Source: Paramacrobiotus metropolitanus
Taxonomy: Eukaryota > Tardigrada > Eutardigrada > Parachela > Macrobiotidae
Direction: 5' to 3'
Length of the DNA: 64,000 nucleotides
Assembly (NCBI RefSeq): GCF_019649055.1
Contig: NW_026570240.1
Span: forward strand, 62,001-126,000
Shown here: positions 13,685 through 25,200 of the stretch, piece by piece
Position numbering within the stretch: position 1 is the stretch's first letter
Layout of the letters: the number at the start of each line of letters is the position of its first letter
Program-made: the position numbers and the translations under genes
Notes under the pieces: generated by a model
What the model was told of the DNA's origin: nothing
Databases searched by the model: none
Seen by the model: the letters and a program-made list of their open reading frames with translations, nothing else

Positions 13685-15867
13685 CTGCAAAGAAAGTTAA
13701 TGTAATCAACGAAATACTATATAAACTTTCAGGAATTCAAGTACAGGAGCAGTGTGGACTGTATAATTGGTTATTTCTAGCACGTATGTGTCATCGTTAG
13801 ATTTTTCAGCATACATATGCAAACAATTTAATTTGCACGACGATACCACTCTTCTGATGTGTTAAACAAAGGATATACAGAGTACTGCCGACTTAGCGTG
13901 TTTTCTGTTATCGGAAATGCAACCGCATAAATGGTTCATTGTTAGTAAGATAAGATTTAATCGGCAATAGCCAAAAGCAGATCGGAATCATACTGCCGCA
14001 CGTATTTCTCAGATAACATAACCCAACCTCAAATTTCTGACCGCCACTTTTTTGGGGACGATTAAACAACGCAGATTTCATCATTACGGATATACGGATA
14101 AAATACTGATTTTAAGGCAACAATACTTATTTAACTGCCGAATTTTTGAAAACTTTTTGAAAATTTTTGGCGGTTTTGACTGCACTCGCACAACAACTAA
14201 ACAGAATATGTTTCGAGTTTTTCAGTTTATTACGACACCATGAGAATGCTCGTATAACAATTATTCACCGTACTGTTTAAAGATATATAAATATAACAGA
14301 TTTTTGTCAAAGTGCTGATTTTTGGACTTCTAACTGTACTTAAATCATAATTTTGGAATATTACAGTAAAAACAAGGGAGTACAGTTACACTGCATACGA
14401 GTACCTTTGTAATACTGTAAAGAAGTCTAAAGGTATTTAATTACGTACAGACTTATACGAGTATATGATTTTCCTCTTAATAACTGACCGGTAATATTTT
14501 AAATTTTTCATCGATGTTCATCGATGAACAGTATAGTATGCAAAAATACAACGAGGCTACCGTCGGGTTCCAGTATACACTACCGGTAAACGTTCGCAGA
14601 CGAAGATTTATATTAAATAAAATAATAAAAGGTGAAAAGGAACCCTGATCCATCAATCACTTACAGATCAAAACCGATGTATCTTTTTTTCGGATTACTT
14701 TGCGAATCCGTCCACGTTAGTATTATCGATAAGTAAAAGCAGTCTAAAAGTAAGTTACACCCGATATTCATGATGAAAGCCCGACGGAGCTAGAAAACCG
14801 TAAGAAAAGGTACTGAGTCTGGAAGGTCACAACAGCTCGGCCATGTTTCCACAAAGCAGTAAACTCTATCTAAGACGATGATAATAATGCATGTGTATTG
14901 ATGTTAGTCCATATTGACTACCGATAATTGCGGCCACTACTGTCTCCTGGACAGGCGATCTACCGTAAAACAGTGGAAACGATGTTAAGATGGTTGTCAA
15001 CAACGCTGCCAAAACAAACCAAAAGAAACAACGCAAAAAAGAAACCGATTAAGTCTAGAAATAAATGTAATTAGGCTTATGCTACTAGTGGAAGACTGGA
15101 GTTACAGAACTATATTACGGTGTGAACGTGTAAGTTGCCTTTATCTGATAAAACCTTTGCGGCGAACAGACGCCACGTAAATATTCTGGATTTTAAATCG
15201 AAAGTATTATTCCATTCACAATTTGAAGAAGCGCGCGCAAACGCCATCCCAACGATGAGTGCAGAGGTCAATCACATCAATACAAACTGTATGCAAATTG
15301 AGTTTAAAAAGTTGCATGCATAATTACATACATATGTTTTAACATAAGATTCTGTAAGAGTTCTGTAATATTATGGTATTAGCCAACATGTACGAAAAAA
15401 GTGCATTTTCCCGTGTATGCCGGCCTAATAGGTATGTAAGTTACATCGATGCTCGTACTTGACTAGACAATAAAAACATGCCCGGTGCAAGTCTTGGCAA
15501 GAAAGGCTCAAGGAAGCCTGCAAACAAGCGGAAAAACATTGTACGCGAACAGACTGATATTGTCAGGTAGACAGATGAAATAATTTTATTATCAAACAGT
15601 AGAGTAGAAATAGTACTCATACAGTAAAACCTACAGTAGATGTCGTGTACAGTAAATGAATCCTGACTTAATCTCGCCATCCAGAATTGCCATCGAGCCA
15701 GATGTACAGCCCTGTAGATATGCAAAACGTAACCTCTGCTTTGTCTTTGCACATATTAATTAATATACGAGTAATTATAATGAATCTTTTTCCCATTTAA
15801 ATTAAGTTCGTCAAGTGCTGCCGCTATAAAATCTAATTCAGGAGATGTTCCGACTACACTCATTTTT

Positions 15868-15894
15868 TGCTGACCTTAATAATTAAGGTCAGCA
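15868..15894. repeat. Perfect 27-bp palindrome with nuclear-receptor half-sites
   Basis: Left arm TGCTGACCTTAAT (15868-15880), central A, right arm ATTAAGGTCAGCA (15882-15894): 13-bp perfect arms. It contains two AGGTCA half-sites in everted orientation (TGACCT ... AGGTCA, 9-bp spacer) and a TAAT/ATTA pair in the spacer. It lies between two divergently transcribed genes. A regulatory role is inference only. Confidence 0.6.
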
Positions 15895-16999
15895 TGGAAC
15901 AAAATAAATTATTTTGTACCATAATAATGTAATTGCCATACTACAACGGCAACTTCTAAGCTGCCACTAGTGGAGTGGGTTAATCCACCCGTACCACGAT
16001 AAAACGAGGTTTGATGGTTCGTCGGTGACTGTCGGTGATGTTACGAGTTAGCAAATTACCCAAAAATCAATTATGCAATTGCGAGCATGTTAACCGATAC
16101 CGGCGCGATTGTCAAAGTGCACAAACATTTTTAATCAACTGAAAAGTCATTGGGGAAGAGCAAGGGCAAGAGCAAGAATGATTTCAGAACATTCAGACAA
16201 TCTCAGAAGTCTAGAAAATCCACATTAGAACTGGTCATCTCGCACAAGTACACATTTAGATGTTTCCGGCTGAACTAGCACCAATTAGTTCTTCACTACA
16301 GATCTCATTTGTACGGGCTACAATACTTATATACCTTTAAAAAATAGTTAACAGTAATATAAAAAAATCTAATGATAATTTGTAAAAAATTATCAGCGAA
16401 AAAATTTTTTCTTGCTTTTCTTTCAAACTTTGTCTCATAAAAATTATCGTTTCAGTTCGGTTAAAAATCTCTGTTTATGGCCACGGTCCTGCACTGTCCA
16501 TTTGCACTGTCCAATGTCTATTAGGAGTGATGGTGCTGCTATCGTGAGTTTGAAATCAGTTTTTGTTTGTTTTTATTTTACCGTATGGATATATCACACG
16601 TATTTTAACAGAGTTTTACCATAGCACTATGACTAGTAGCCACTACTCTACGAAACAGTACTTACGAGTTACGACTTACGAGTAACGAGACTACGAGTAC
16701 TGGACTTACCTTAAACTTTAAAGTTAAGTACTTGTAACAGTAAGTTGTAACTAATTTCGCTATCTGACTAGTCATACTAGGTACTTTTATTTTAGAATTA
16801 ATAATTTTGCAATTTTTTCATTCTTCGTAAATTAAATGTAATTATAATGTATGAGCTGGAATCTTGAGTCAATGGGTCTTGGGTCTTGTGGACGCTTCTG
16901 ACAGCGAGCATTCTATCCTGTGTTTCTGTCGTAATTCCCAGGAGTAACTGATACTGGTTGGCAATAAATTCGTTCTATGATTTGCGTATCCATGTTTTT

Positions 17000-17071
17000 C
17001 TCCCACGGAGAAACGAACCTGTAACCTCGGATGATGGATGTGTCAGCGTACCACTGATGACATGACAGGAG
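17000..17071 (-). other. tRNA-like relic (possible decayed tRNA or SINE head)
   Basis: Read on the minus strand, these 72 nt can form a 7-bp acceptor-like stem (CTCCTGT with GTGGGAG, allowing three G-U pairs), a D-like stem (TGTCA with TGACA) around a loop containing AGTGGTACGC, and a B-box-like GGTTCGTTTCT close to GGTTCGANTCC. The T stem does not pair and the anticodon stem has mismatches, so it is not a functional tRNA as it stands. It could be a degenerate tRNA or tRNA-derived SINE, or chance. Confidence 0.2.
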
Positions 17072-17105
17072 TTACGGACTCAAACAAAATCACTGCAGTG
17101 CGAGA

Positions 17106-20100
17106 ATGCGATCGTCCAAGAGCCCACGATTGTTTTTGCTGCTTTGCTTCGGCAACGGAATGTGGTGCAGTTATTTCCTTCTTCCGTTAGTTTTCTTGAA
17201 GTTCGGGAATTTTGCAAATGCCGTTCAATTGAAATCCTTTCCTGATACCAATTTGTACGATTTCGAATGGATTGAGCATGATGCTCAACAGGTATTGTAA
17301 AAAATATCAGCAGGCTTTAGGATGTTGTCCGCTACTGAATTATTACGTTTAATATTTAGTTACTATTAGCCAATTCTTATAAACTCAGTCAGCATCATGA
17401 TGTAGATACGGGTGATCAGCATTTTTTTCGCTCTCCAGAAGCGAACGCCAGAGGAGATAGCGAGATTTCATGGTCCACTTGCTATGCGTTCATCCAACAA
17501 CGAATCCTACAACTGCTACATTCCGAATTTCGTGGAAGCTGTAGGACAAACTGAAAAGGTAAAAAGGTATATTGCATTTGGGAATTTATTTAAAATTTAT
17601 TTATTCAAAATTTTATTTAAACTATTAATGTTCATGTAGGGCCAGACATATCAGTAATGTGTGGTTCCTAAATTTATAAGAAAATGCTTTATAAGTTTCT
17701 TATAAGTGTGTTTTGCAAGTGTGCATGTGTTAATATTTCACCGTAAAAATGGGCCAAAATGACTTTTGATTCCAGTCATGCTTTTTTGCAAACGTAAACG
17801 ATATTTCAGAGTCATGCATTTTTTCTGTGTTTTCAGAACGACGATGCCACAATTCCATCCTTAACACCGGAAAAAGTTTTGCAGGCTCTGATTGATAGAA
17901 AAGTGTGCATGTTGAAGGTACAACGCTTAATTGACATCTTATGCTGACCTTTACGGCTTACGCTTTTTGTATTCAGATAGAAGGATACTGGATTTACGAA
18001 CTGTGTCATGGAAGACATCTGCGACAGTTTCACCAAGAACTGATAAAACCGGTAAGCACGTGCTAGTCTGTTGTATTACAAGGTTTTTGCATGCTTTCAA
18101 AAAGTTAGTATTTATAACGTTCTTACTGTGGCTTTCGTTTTTAGAAAATATTAGCTGTAACCAAAGAATACATGCTGGGACTTGCTCAAACAGATGCGAG
18201 CACTAGCGGTAAGAACGAAAATTTGTTGTGTTATTTCAAAGCACATTAAAAATCAGTATTGTACTTTTCTCCTTAGGGGGTTCTAAAGAGAGTGGTGTGG
18301 ACATTGCAACGGGCAAGGTGTTCTATTTTACAACGCTGTGGTTTTGTGTACATCGAGTTGCACACGTGGATTGAGTGTCTTACGAATGCTGTTTTATTCA
18401 GTTTCCATTACTTACTTGGGACGGGAAGGATCTGCCGTACTTCCAAGCTGTCTATGATCAGGGAACGCCATGTGATCTGCGGAATAATGAACCAAGAACA
18501 TCAAACATTCGATTCGTATGTTTCGAAGGTTAGTTGGTTTCTCAAGAGAGGGAAAATAGCTGGATGGTTGCTTGATTTTTGTGTCTCCAGTGTATCTGTA
18601 CCGTGCCAATTGCTTGTGCTGCAGATGCGCCAGATTCCATTTTGCAAATTAAGGAAACAGCGACATGCGAATACGAAGTTGTTGTATCCGTCAGATCGCT
18701 GTGCATCGTTCAAGGATTTGCGTATGCGATTTCATTGGTTCATGTTCAACATCCTTTTCTAGTATTATGTATAGCATATGTGGTCGTTGCAGACCCAAAA
18801 AGACGGTTCTTCATAAAATTCAGTGCTATGCCAACTCACCTTCGTATATTACACCCGCCGGAATCAAAAAGATGCACGATGAAATTTTCTTATCAAGGGG
18901 ACATCTTTCTACAGTAGAAAGAGTAAGTAACCACCGTTTTTTAATTTTTCGGAAATAATATTTCTGTTTATTTTTATGTTTGAATGGTCATCGAATATCA
19001 CAGTTAAGGAAGATTGTAGAATTCACTGTGGGTTTGGTCAGTTGATTAATGACGAAACATGGAACAGTATGACAGTGAAAACTTTGTGATATAAAAGCCC
19101 GTTGTGGAATTCTGATTACAGCGGAAAACGACCACTGATTCAGATGACTTGGATGATGGTGACATCGAAGAGGAAGAAGAGCCAGACACTGCTCCTGAAA
19201 ATACCAAGCTGCCGCTTCCGCAAACTCCGTGGGAGCATGCTGCACCGAGTCCCAGTCCCAGTAGGAGAGTGGCACAATATTCACCGGACGAACAAGACAT
19301 CCTCAACACTCTTTCGGACTTCATTGATGGTGCATTTTGTGTACACGGGGTAAGCTACTGTTCGCTGCATGAATTTCACTCGAAAAGCGTTGCTCGTTTT
19401 GTTAATAGGGCTCTGGATATTGGAAGCATAGTTACTGTTTCGGAAAAACGGTGATTCAATATCATGAGGCACGTAGCCAGACATACCTGCAATTTTTGCG
19501 CTAGCTGGAATGAATTATACTGGGACATGGTTGCTCAAGTATCCTGTTTTATAGGAAAGTGACGGAACTATGAAGAATGAAAACGTGATAACTTTGGGTG
19601 TTTGGGATGAAGCTACCCATCTAGAATGGATTGAACATAATCCACAGAAGAAGCCCTCGTCGAAAACTACTATAAAGTAGAAGAATAATTATTTTTTCTT
19701 GCTTTTGTTCTTTATTTGGTGCCTAATTAGGAGCTTCTCAAGCTTTTATCACGATGGAGACATTTGTGATCTCACTGGACTTCCTAGAAATGCGGAAGTC
19801 AAGCTCAAGTAAGGGAACTTTTCCGTGATCTGGATGTTCCTGCTTTGCAGGCTCTGGCTGCTTTTGCAGATGTGTTAATCCTTCCGATCATACGTCTTCC
19901 TCGGTGGCTTTGTACCTACTGGAGCCGAAACCGTGTTCCTATATCCTAGGGGTAAAAAATATCCGCGAACTTTGCGAAACCGCATTGCTACTGCTAGTAT
20001 TTATGCAGAAGCAGTTTTGAATTATTCTGATAAATGATAATTACGATTGCAGGTGGAATCACGGATGTTTTGCTATCTCATGCCATATGTGAACTCTGAG

Positions 20101-20163
20101 GGAGTTGTGGACGTCAAGGCATTTAAAAGAGACGTTCAACAGAACTATAAAGAGCTAAATTGA
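17106..20163 (+). CDS. ERLEC1: Endoplasmic reticulum lectin 1 (ERLEC1 / XTP3-B), two MRH domains
   Basis: ERLEC1 is a luminal ER lectin that recognises trimmed N-glycans on misfolded glycoproteins and delivers them to the HRD1-SEL1L complex for ER-associated degradation. Exons: 17106-17291, 17439-17558, 17837-17917, 17977-18051, 18145-18208, 18277-18317, 18402-18528, 18625-18721, 18793-18922, 19122-19349, 19409-19468, 19555-19658, 19731-19808, 19870-19951, 20053-20163. They sum to 528 codons (527 aa; human about 483). The N-terminus is a hydrophobic signal sequence. MRH1 contains [21 protein letters not shown] split over its parts, then [17 protein letters not shown] and CEYEVVV. An acidic linker ([15 protein letters not shown]) precedes MRH2, with [33 protein letters not shown] and [12 protein letters not shown]. 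Two MRH domains separate it from OS-9, which has one. Exon 11 ends at a GC donor (GAG|gcacgt); exon 12 must use a weak donor (TC|gtcgaa) to stay in frame, since the next donor leads to a shifted frame. Confidence 0.92.
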
Positions 20164-22240
20164 ACGCTTTTGCATCTGGCTTGACGTTTTTTTTCCGTAC
20201 AACATTGGAAAGCCCGCTGTAAAATTTTCGACTAAACCACTTGTGATTGCTCCAAATTCTGAGTTTTGTAAAGTTAGTTAGATACTTAGTTACTTCTATG
20301 GTCAATATCGCTGTCCGCCTGATGCGATTAAGATGCGACAGTAAACTTTAGATGTTTAAGAGTTGTGGTTTCAACGTGTCGCTGATGTCTCATTCAAGCC
20401 GGCCGGTGTGAAAATTTCGTGTACCGTATTCCCATCTTGCTGGATCATGGTTCGTTTGATGCATTTGATTTCGCTTCGATCTTTATGTGTACCGCGGCAG
20501 TAATTTGCACTAAAGTCGCAGTGTTTAAAAAATTGGTTTTAAACGTATACCGTACCGATTCCTGGATCATTTTTTTTTATTGCGCCTCGTATCAAATTTA
20601 TTCACTACAGTCTGCAGAATAATCATCCTTTCTTGATATGGGTTTTGTGAAATTTGCGATTTGCACTTGTTAGTTGGCATCAATCTGCTAACGAATAGTT
20701 ACACCACTGTAGGTATGACCTGCCACGCTGCCACTGCTAGCGGAGCGACATTACACCTGCGCTCGATTCAGGAATCAGGATGCTGCCAGGGATTTGGCAT
20801 TTGAGCGTACACTCACGTACAGATGCATAATTTGACTGTCAGATCTCCTATTGTACGCCAACGAGCAGGGAATCTGTCAGTAATGTTCAGGCAGCGTGCT
20901 CCGCATCTACGGAACTGGGTAATGAATGACAAGTTAATTATTTGTGCGACCGAACACATTCAGTCCATTATGAGAAGGAGGAAATCCCTTGAGAACAGCT
21001 GCCTGATTCGGAGGCCGGAGCGATTGCGCGCTAAAATGCCTCAACGTGTCCCAGTGCGCATTGTATGCGTGTCCGTGTCGCGTAGAGAGAAATTGCCTGT
21101 AATTGCTTCCGCTCATGAAAAATGCATTTTGTAAAACCTGTATTACGGCAATTATCAATTATTTTTTATTGATTTGATTGTTACGGCCACCCAATGGCCA
21201 ATCAATTAAGAGAATTACTTCCAGTGTGACATCGCCTTCGTGTTATCGGCTGTTATTATGATTTTGGTGCGAGGTGACAGCTTTATTTGTGCGAGAGATG
21301 GCTATTTGATTAATTGATCTTTTGCGTGAAGTGCCTTAGTTGCGTATTTATCTTGTTTGTTTTAGACTTCATGACATAGCTTTGCGCAGAACCATCGTTG
21401 TATAAAAGAACGGAATCCGCACTATAATGACCGTGCTTTCAATATCTCGATTATATATATTTACGTTACTAATAAGTCAAAGTGTCGCACGACCGTTGGT
21501 CTCCCTATATGTTTAACAAGCATAAATCTACATACACAAGCAACGTAGTTATCACCAGTATCCTCGTAAATCAGACAAATTAGTCATGAAAAAACAGGTG
21601 CACTCGCATAATTATTGTTACTTCCTGTACGAGCATACATTGACTATGTCGAAAATTACAATTTTTGCGCGGATATACAGCGATCTCGGAAAATCTCTGG
21701 ATATTCTTAATAGACGAACGAAGTTTACTACAGAACCTTACTGCATGCATTTGCACAATCACTTCCGTTTTAAAGTATCAGTATGATCATTATCTATATG
21801 TATTAATTTTTACACCGTTGAAATACAATATCACATGTATGAGTACTTTAATTAATAGTGCCGCTGACAGCCTTTAATAACTGGTTATAACCGAATTCTG
21901 CAGAAGTGGGTTAGAAAGTGACAGTAATTTGATTTTAATACTTATTTATACTTTGCCTTGTGACAGTAAACGATTCAAACTGATTGCAGTGAACAAAACA
22001 AACATATAATCAGCAATAGAGATGATTTAATCCTGTGGGTAATTCTAAATCATGCAGTTGCAAAATATGAGATTCAAATAATTATGGAGATCAGTCGGAT
22101 TTTTGGTCGATATATAAACATAAATAGCAGAATTAGTGCCTAGAAGAATTAGATTTTGCCGTTCGTTCTATACTGTAGGTAGTAAATTCAGTTCGATTGA
22201 AATCGGATGAAGATATTCGAAATGTATCTACATATACCGG
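20164..22240. other. Intergenic region between ERLEC1 and Vsx 3' ends
   Basis: The two genes converge here, so both 3' UTRs should lie in this 2.1-kb stretch. No coding sequence is supported; a 103-codon plus-strand frame at 20823-21134 is rich in Arg but matches nothing recognised. No repeats or structured elements stand out. Confidence 0.4.
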
Positions 22241-25200
22241 CTAGTCCGAATTATCATCATCCGTCTTATTGGCATCCCGAACTATGGCTAACACCTGGTT
22301 GCGTCGATGATCATTGATGTTGTTAATATTGGATTTTCCACCGGTATCTCCCATTAAACGAAGACAATGTTCCTGTGCTTTGGCTCGCAGCGATGCAATA
22401 CTGTTTGAACGGATTTCTTCCTTTTTCTGTGAATGTATAATAGTATCGCCGATGCCCATTTGCTGATCTGCACCGTTAGCCGACAACATGCCAAATTTTC
22501 CTGCCAGGTTGATGGGACTACCGTCAAAATCATCGCTGGATGCACTGGTGAGTTGTGTGTCACACCCATCGCGACTTCCGTTTGTCATGTCTTCGTTTTT
22601 GAAATGCTCCGCCGCTTCCAGGGATTTTTTATGCATCCCTGTCGATGTCAGTAATGTATTATAAACCATGCATTGGGCACGAGTATTGAAAACGCTCTGA
22701 TTTGGAAGCACTCGTATGCAGGTATGATTGATTACGCGTAATACATAATTATGTACTACAAAAATGTAAATAGGAGTCTGGATACATAACTTTAACTAAG
22801 AGTCAAGGATACATATAAAATATAATAAAGCATATGCATTGTTCAAACTTACCTAGTAGCCAGGGTGCGCAATTATCGTTTGTAGTTCCTTCTTTTGCTG
22901 TTTTAAGAATAGTTTCCGGTAGGGGCAGTGAGTGTCTAACCATAGCCCCGTATAGTCCATACTCTGCCATGATAGTGCTGTTGCCCCAAGACTTGTTGGT
23001 TTTTCGCCATTTGGCTCGGCGATTTTGGAACCAAACCTGTAAAAACGCTTTATTTACAGTTTCAGGAGATTTCTTTCGGTTTATTCCTTGCAGTTGCATA
23101 TACCGATAACTGTATGTTGAAGGTGTTTACAAAGTTGAGTGCAAGATATCCGCAACGTTCCCTTTAGCGAGCTAAAGCAATCGCTCGTCGTGGATAAGCT
23201 AACTAACCTTCAGCGCATGTTGCACTAAATAATTAAATAATTATAATATCGTACTCATTGTTGTGTTCTAAAGCTTAAGTGCACCGACATCCCACATCGT
23301 AAACTTTATAGAATTTTATTTTCACATCGTAAACGTACAAAATAACAATCTTGTAACAAAGTCGCCTTTCAAACTTGCAATAGGACCCTTTGTAATACTC
23401 TTTTATCACCCAAGTATCGTACAAAATATTCACAGAACATGCACCCTCATTAAGGACCTATAGTGCGAATAAAATGTATGTGGAAGGGATGGCAGGTCGT
23501 TACTGACGACGTAACGTTAGTGTGATAAAATTACGCAATTTATATGATACTGTTCGCCTACAATGATTAATTCTAACTTTTGACTTCTCGTTGCGCTGCT
23601 AGAACTAGCAGTAATACGTACTATGTCATACGTGCAAAGCGTAGGTTTTTGTACTTATTAACATTTTTTTCTACATTTGCGATGCTCACTACACTGGCAA
23701 TCGTTCAAGTACAAATACGTTGCGGTCATGTCATACATGTAAAAGAAGATTTATAAACAATGCAAGAGAATGATATGAGGGATGGAAGCTGCATGGCATA
23801 CGCTGATGGTAGAATGCTGCCCCTTTTAATCTGACGCTATCCCTTCGCAGGCCCTCTGTTCGAAAGGTCATACGAAATCAATGCCAATGCGAGAGTTTTT
23901 AGTGCAGTGCAAACACTCATTAACGGAATGTTGTAGAATGAGTACAGCAGTTGCGTCTCCTTTTGCAAGAAAAACAATGAGTGTATCGTTGATCTAATTA
24001 TCATGTAGGATTATAACAACGCGTTAAGCAGTTGTAGAGACAACCAACAGTTCTCATATTTCCCGATCTGCGCAGACACCGCTGCAATGCAATTTGACGC
24101 GCGACCGGAAGCGCAAGCGTTCCTCATTAGCCAGTTTGCGCAAGGCTTGTCACGATTTCCGCTAGAGGAATTGATTGTTAATTAGTAACGGGATGCCATC
24201 ACAACAGGCCTTAACAAGCTGGGTTGGGGAAACGGGTAAAGAAAATATTGTAGTTCACGTGCCGCCATACGGCCAGCGCTCTCCATGAAGCCATGCAAGA
24301 GTTATAGCATTTAAATTCAACTTTATAATGATGAACCAGTACCGTGATACTAACATCAACAGAAATAAACTCGTAATTATTATAGTGCCATCATCTAGAA
24401 AGGTCAAGCTAAAAAGTGAAAAATAGATTCTGTACATGAGATTGCAAGAGGTCACTGCGAAATGATTAACTACTCAGTAGGTATTATACATTTTCGTGAG
24501 ATACAGTGCTTTAATATGTATCTGCTGTATCTTATTTCCACTCTCAGTTAACTATGAGCTATAGCTACTATGAATTCACCAGATTAAACTCAATTTAACT
24601 TGTGGTGAAATGCTTAACTAATTTTGAGAATTTAAGCGCTGGAACGCTCAGATTTACAAGTTTTGCAGTAACAATTGACCGAATTCCGTATCTTTAAGAG
24701 GTTTTGTCAGTTACTATAAGCAATAAGTCTAGCTAATATGTAACCGCGGCACTTAAATGGTATGTTGTGATACTTAAACACAGATGTATTTGCACCAGTT
24801 GTTACAAACCGCACTTGTGGCTGGCAAGTTTGTTTTTTTTTGCCAGTGAATTCATATGGATGATTAACTCTGTAGTGGTCGGCTTAAACTGATTAAGATG
24901 ATGAGTGCTGTTCTCAATTAAATAAGTTTCACTATTAGTTTATTCAAGTGTTTCCTCTACCATGTTGTGCTGCCGGCCGCCGGCGGAGCCGGAATATATG
25001 TACATGTAACCAGTGTACATTTCTGTCTATCAGCTCGTTGTCGTACTTGTCGTGACTGCTGGACCATCATAGAATACGGATCGAGTATTCAATGAAACTT
25101 TCATGGTACATTAGCGCGTATACAAGCTAGCCTCTTATGACCATTTTAAGACATTTACGCTTGAACTTTGTTAGCATAAATCGCCTAGTGGAGGATGCTG

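Larger units (their letters stand above)
13685..17105. other. Intergenic region between divergent cubilin-like gene and ERLEC1
   Basis: About 3.4 kb with no supported coding sequence. It should contain the missing first exon and promoter of the minus-strand cubilin-like gene and the promoter of plus-strand ERLEC1. Visible structure: a 16-bp palindrome (TGTTCATC/GATGAACA) at 14515-14530, a 27-bp palindrome at 15868-15894, a cluster of degenerate TACGAGT repeats around 16660-16710, and a tRNA-like relic at 17000-17071. Short open frames here (for example 15441-15752 minus) look random. Confidence 0.5.

Noticed and set aside
15441-15752. 103-codon minus-strand frame upstream of the cubilin-like gene, considered as its first exon
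   Set aside because: No signal peptide at its start, no similarity to cubilin N-termini and no splice site placing it in frame with the exon at 13684.
17000-17071. Functional tRNA gene
   Set aside because: T stem unpaired, anticodon stem mismatched, no reliable anticodon; kept only as a relic.
20823-21134. 103-codon Arg-rich plus-strand frame
   Set aside because: No recognisable domain or gene structure; lies in the 3' intergenic space between convergent genes.
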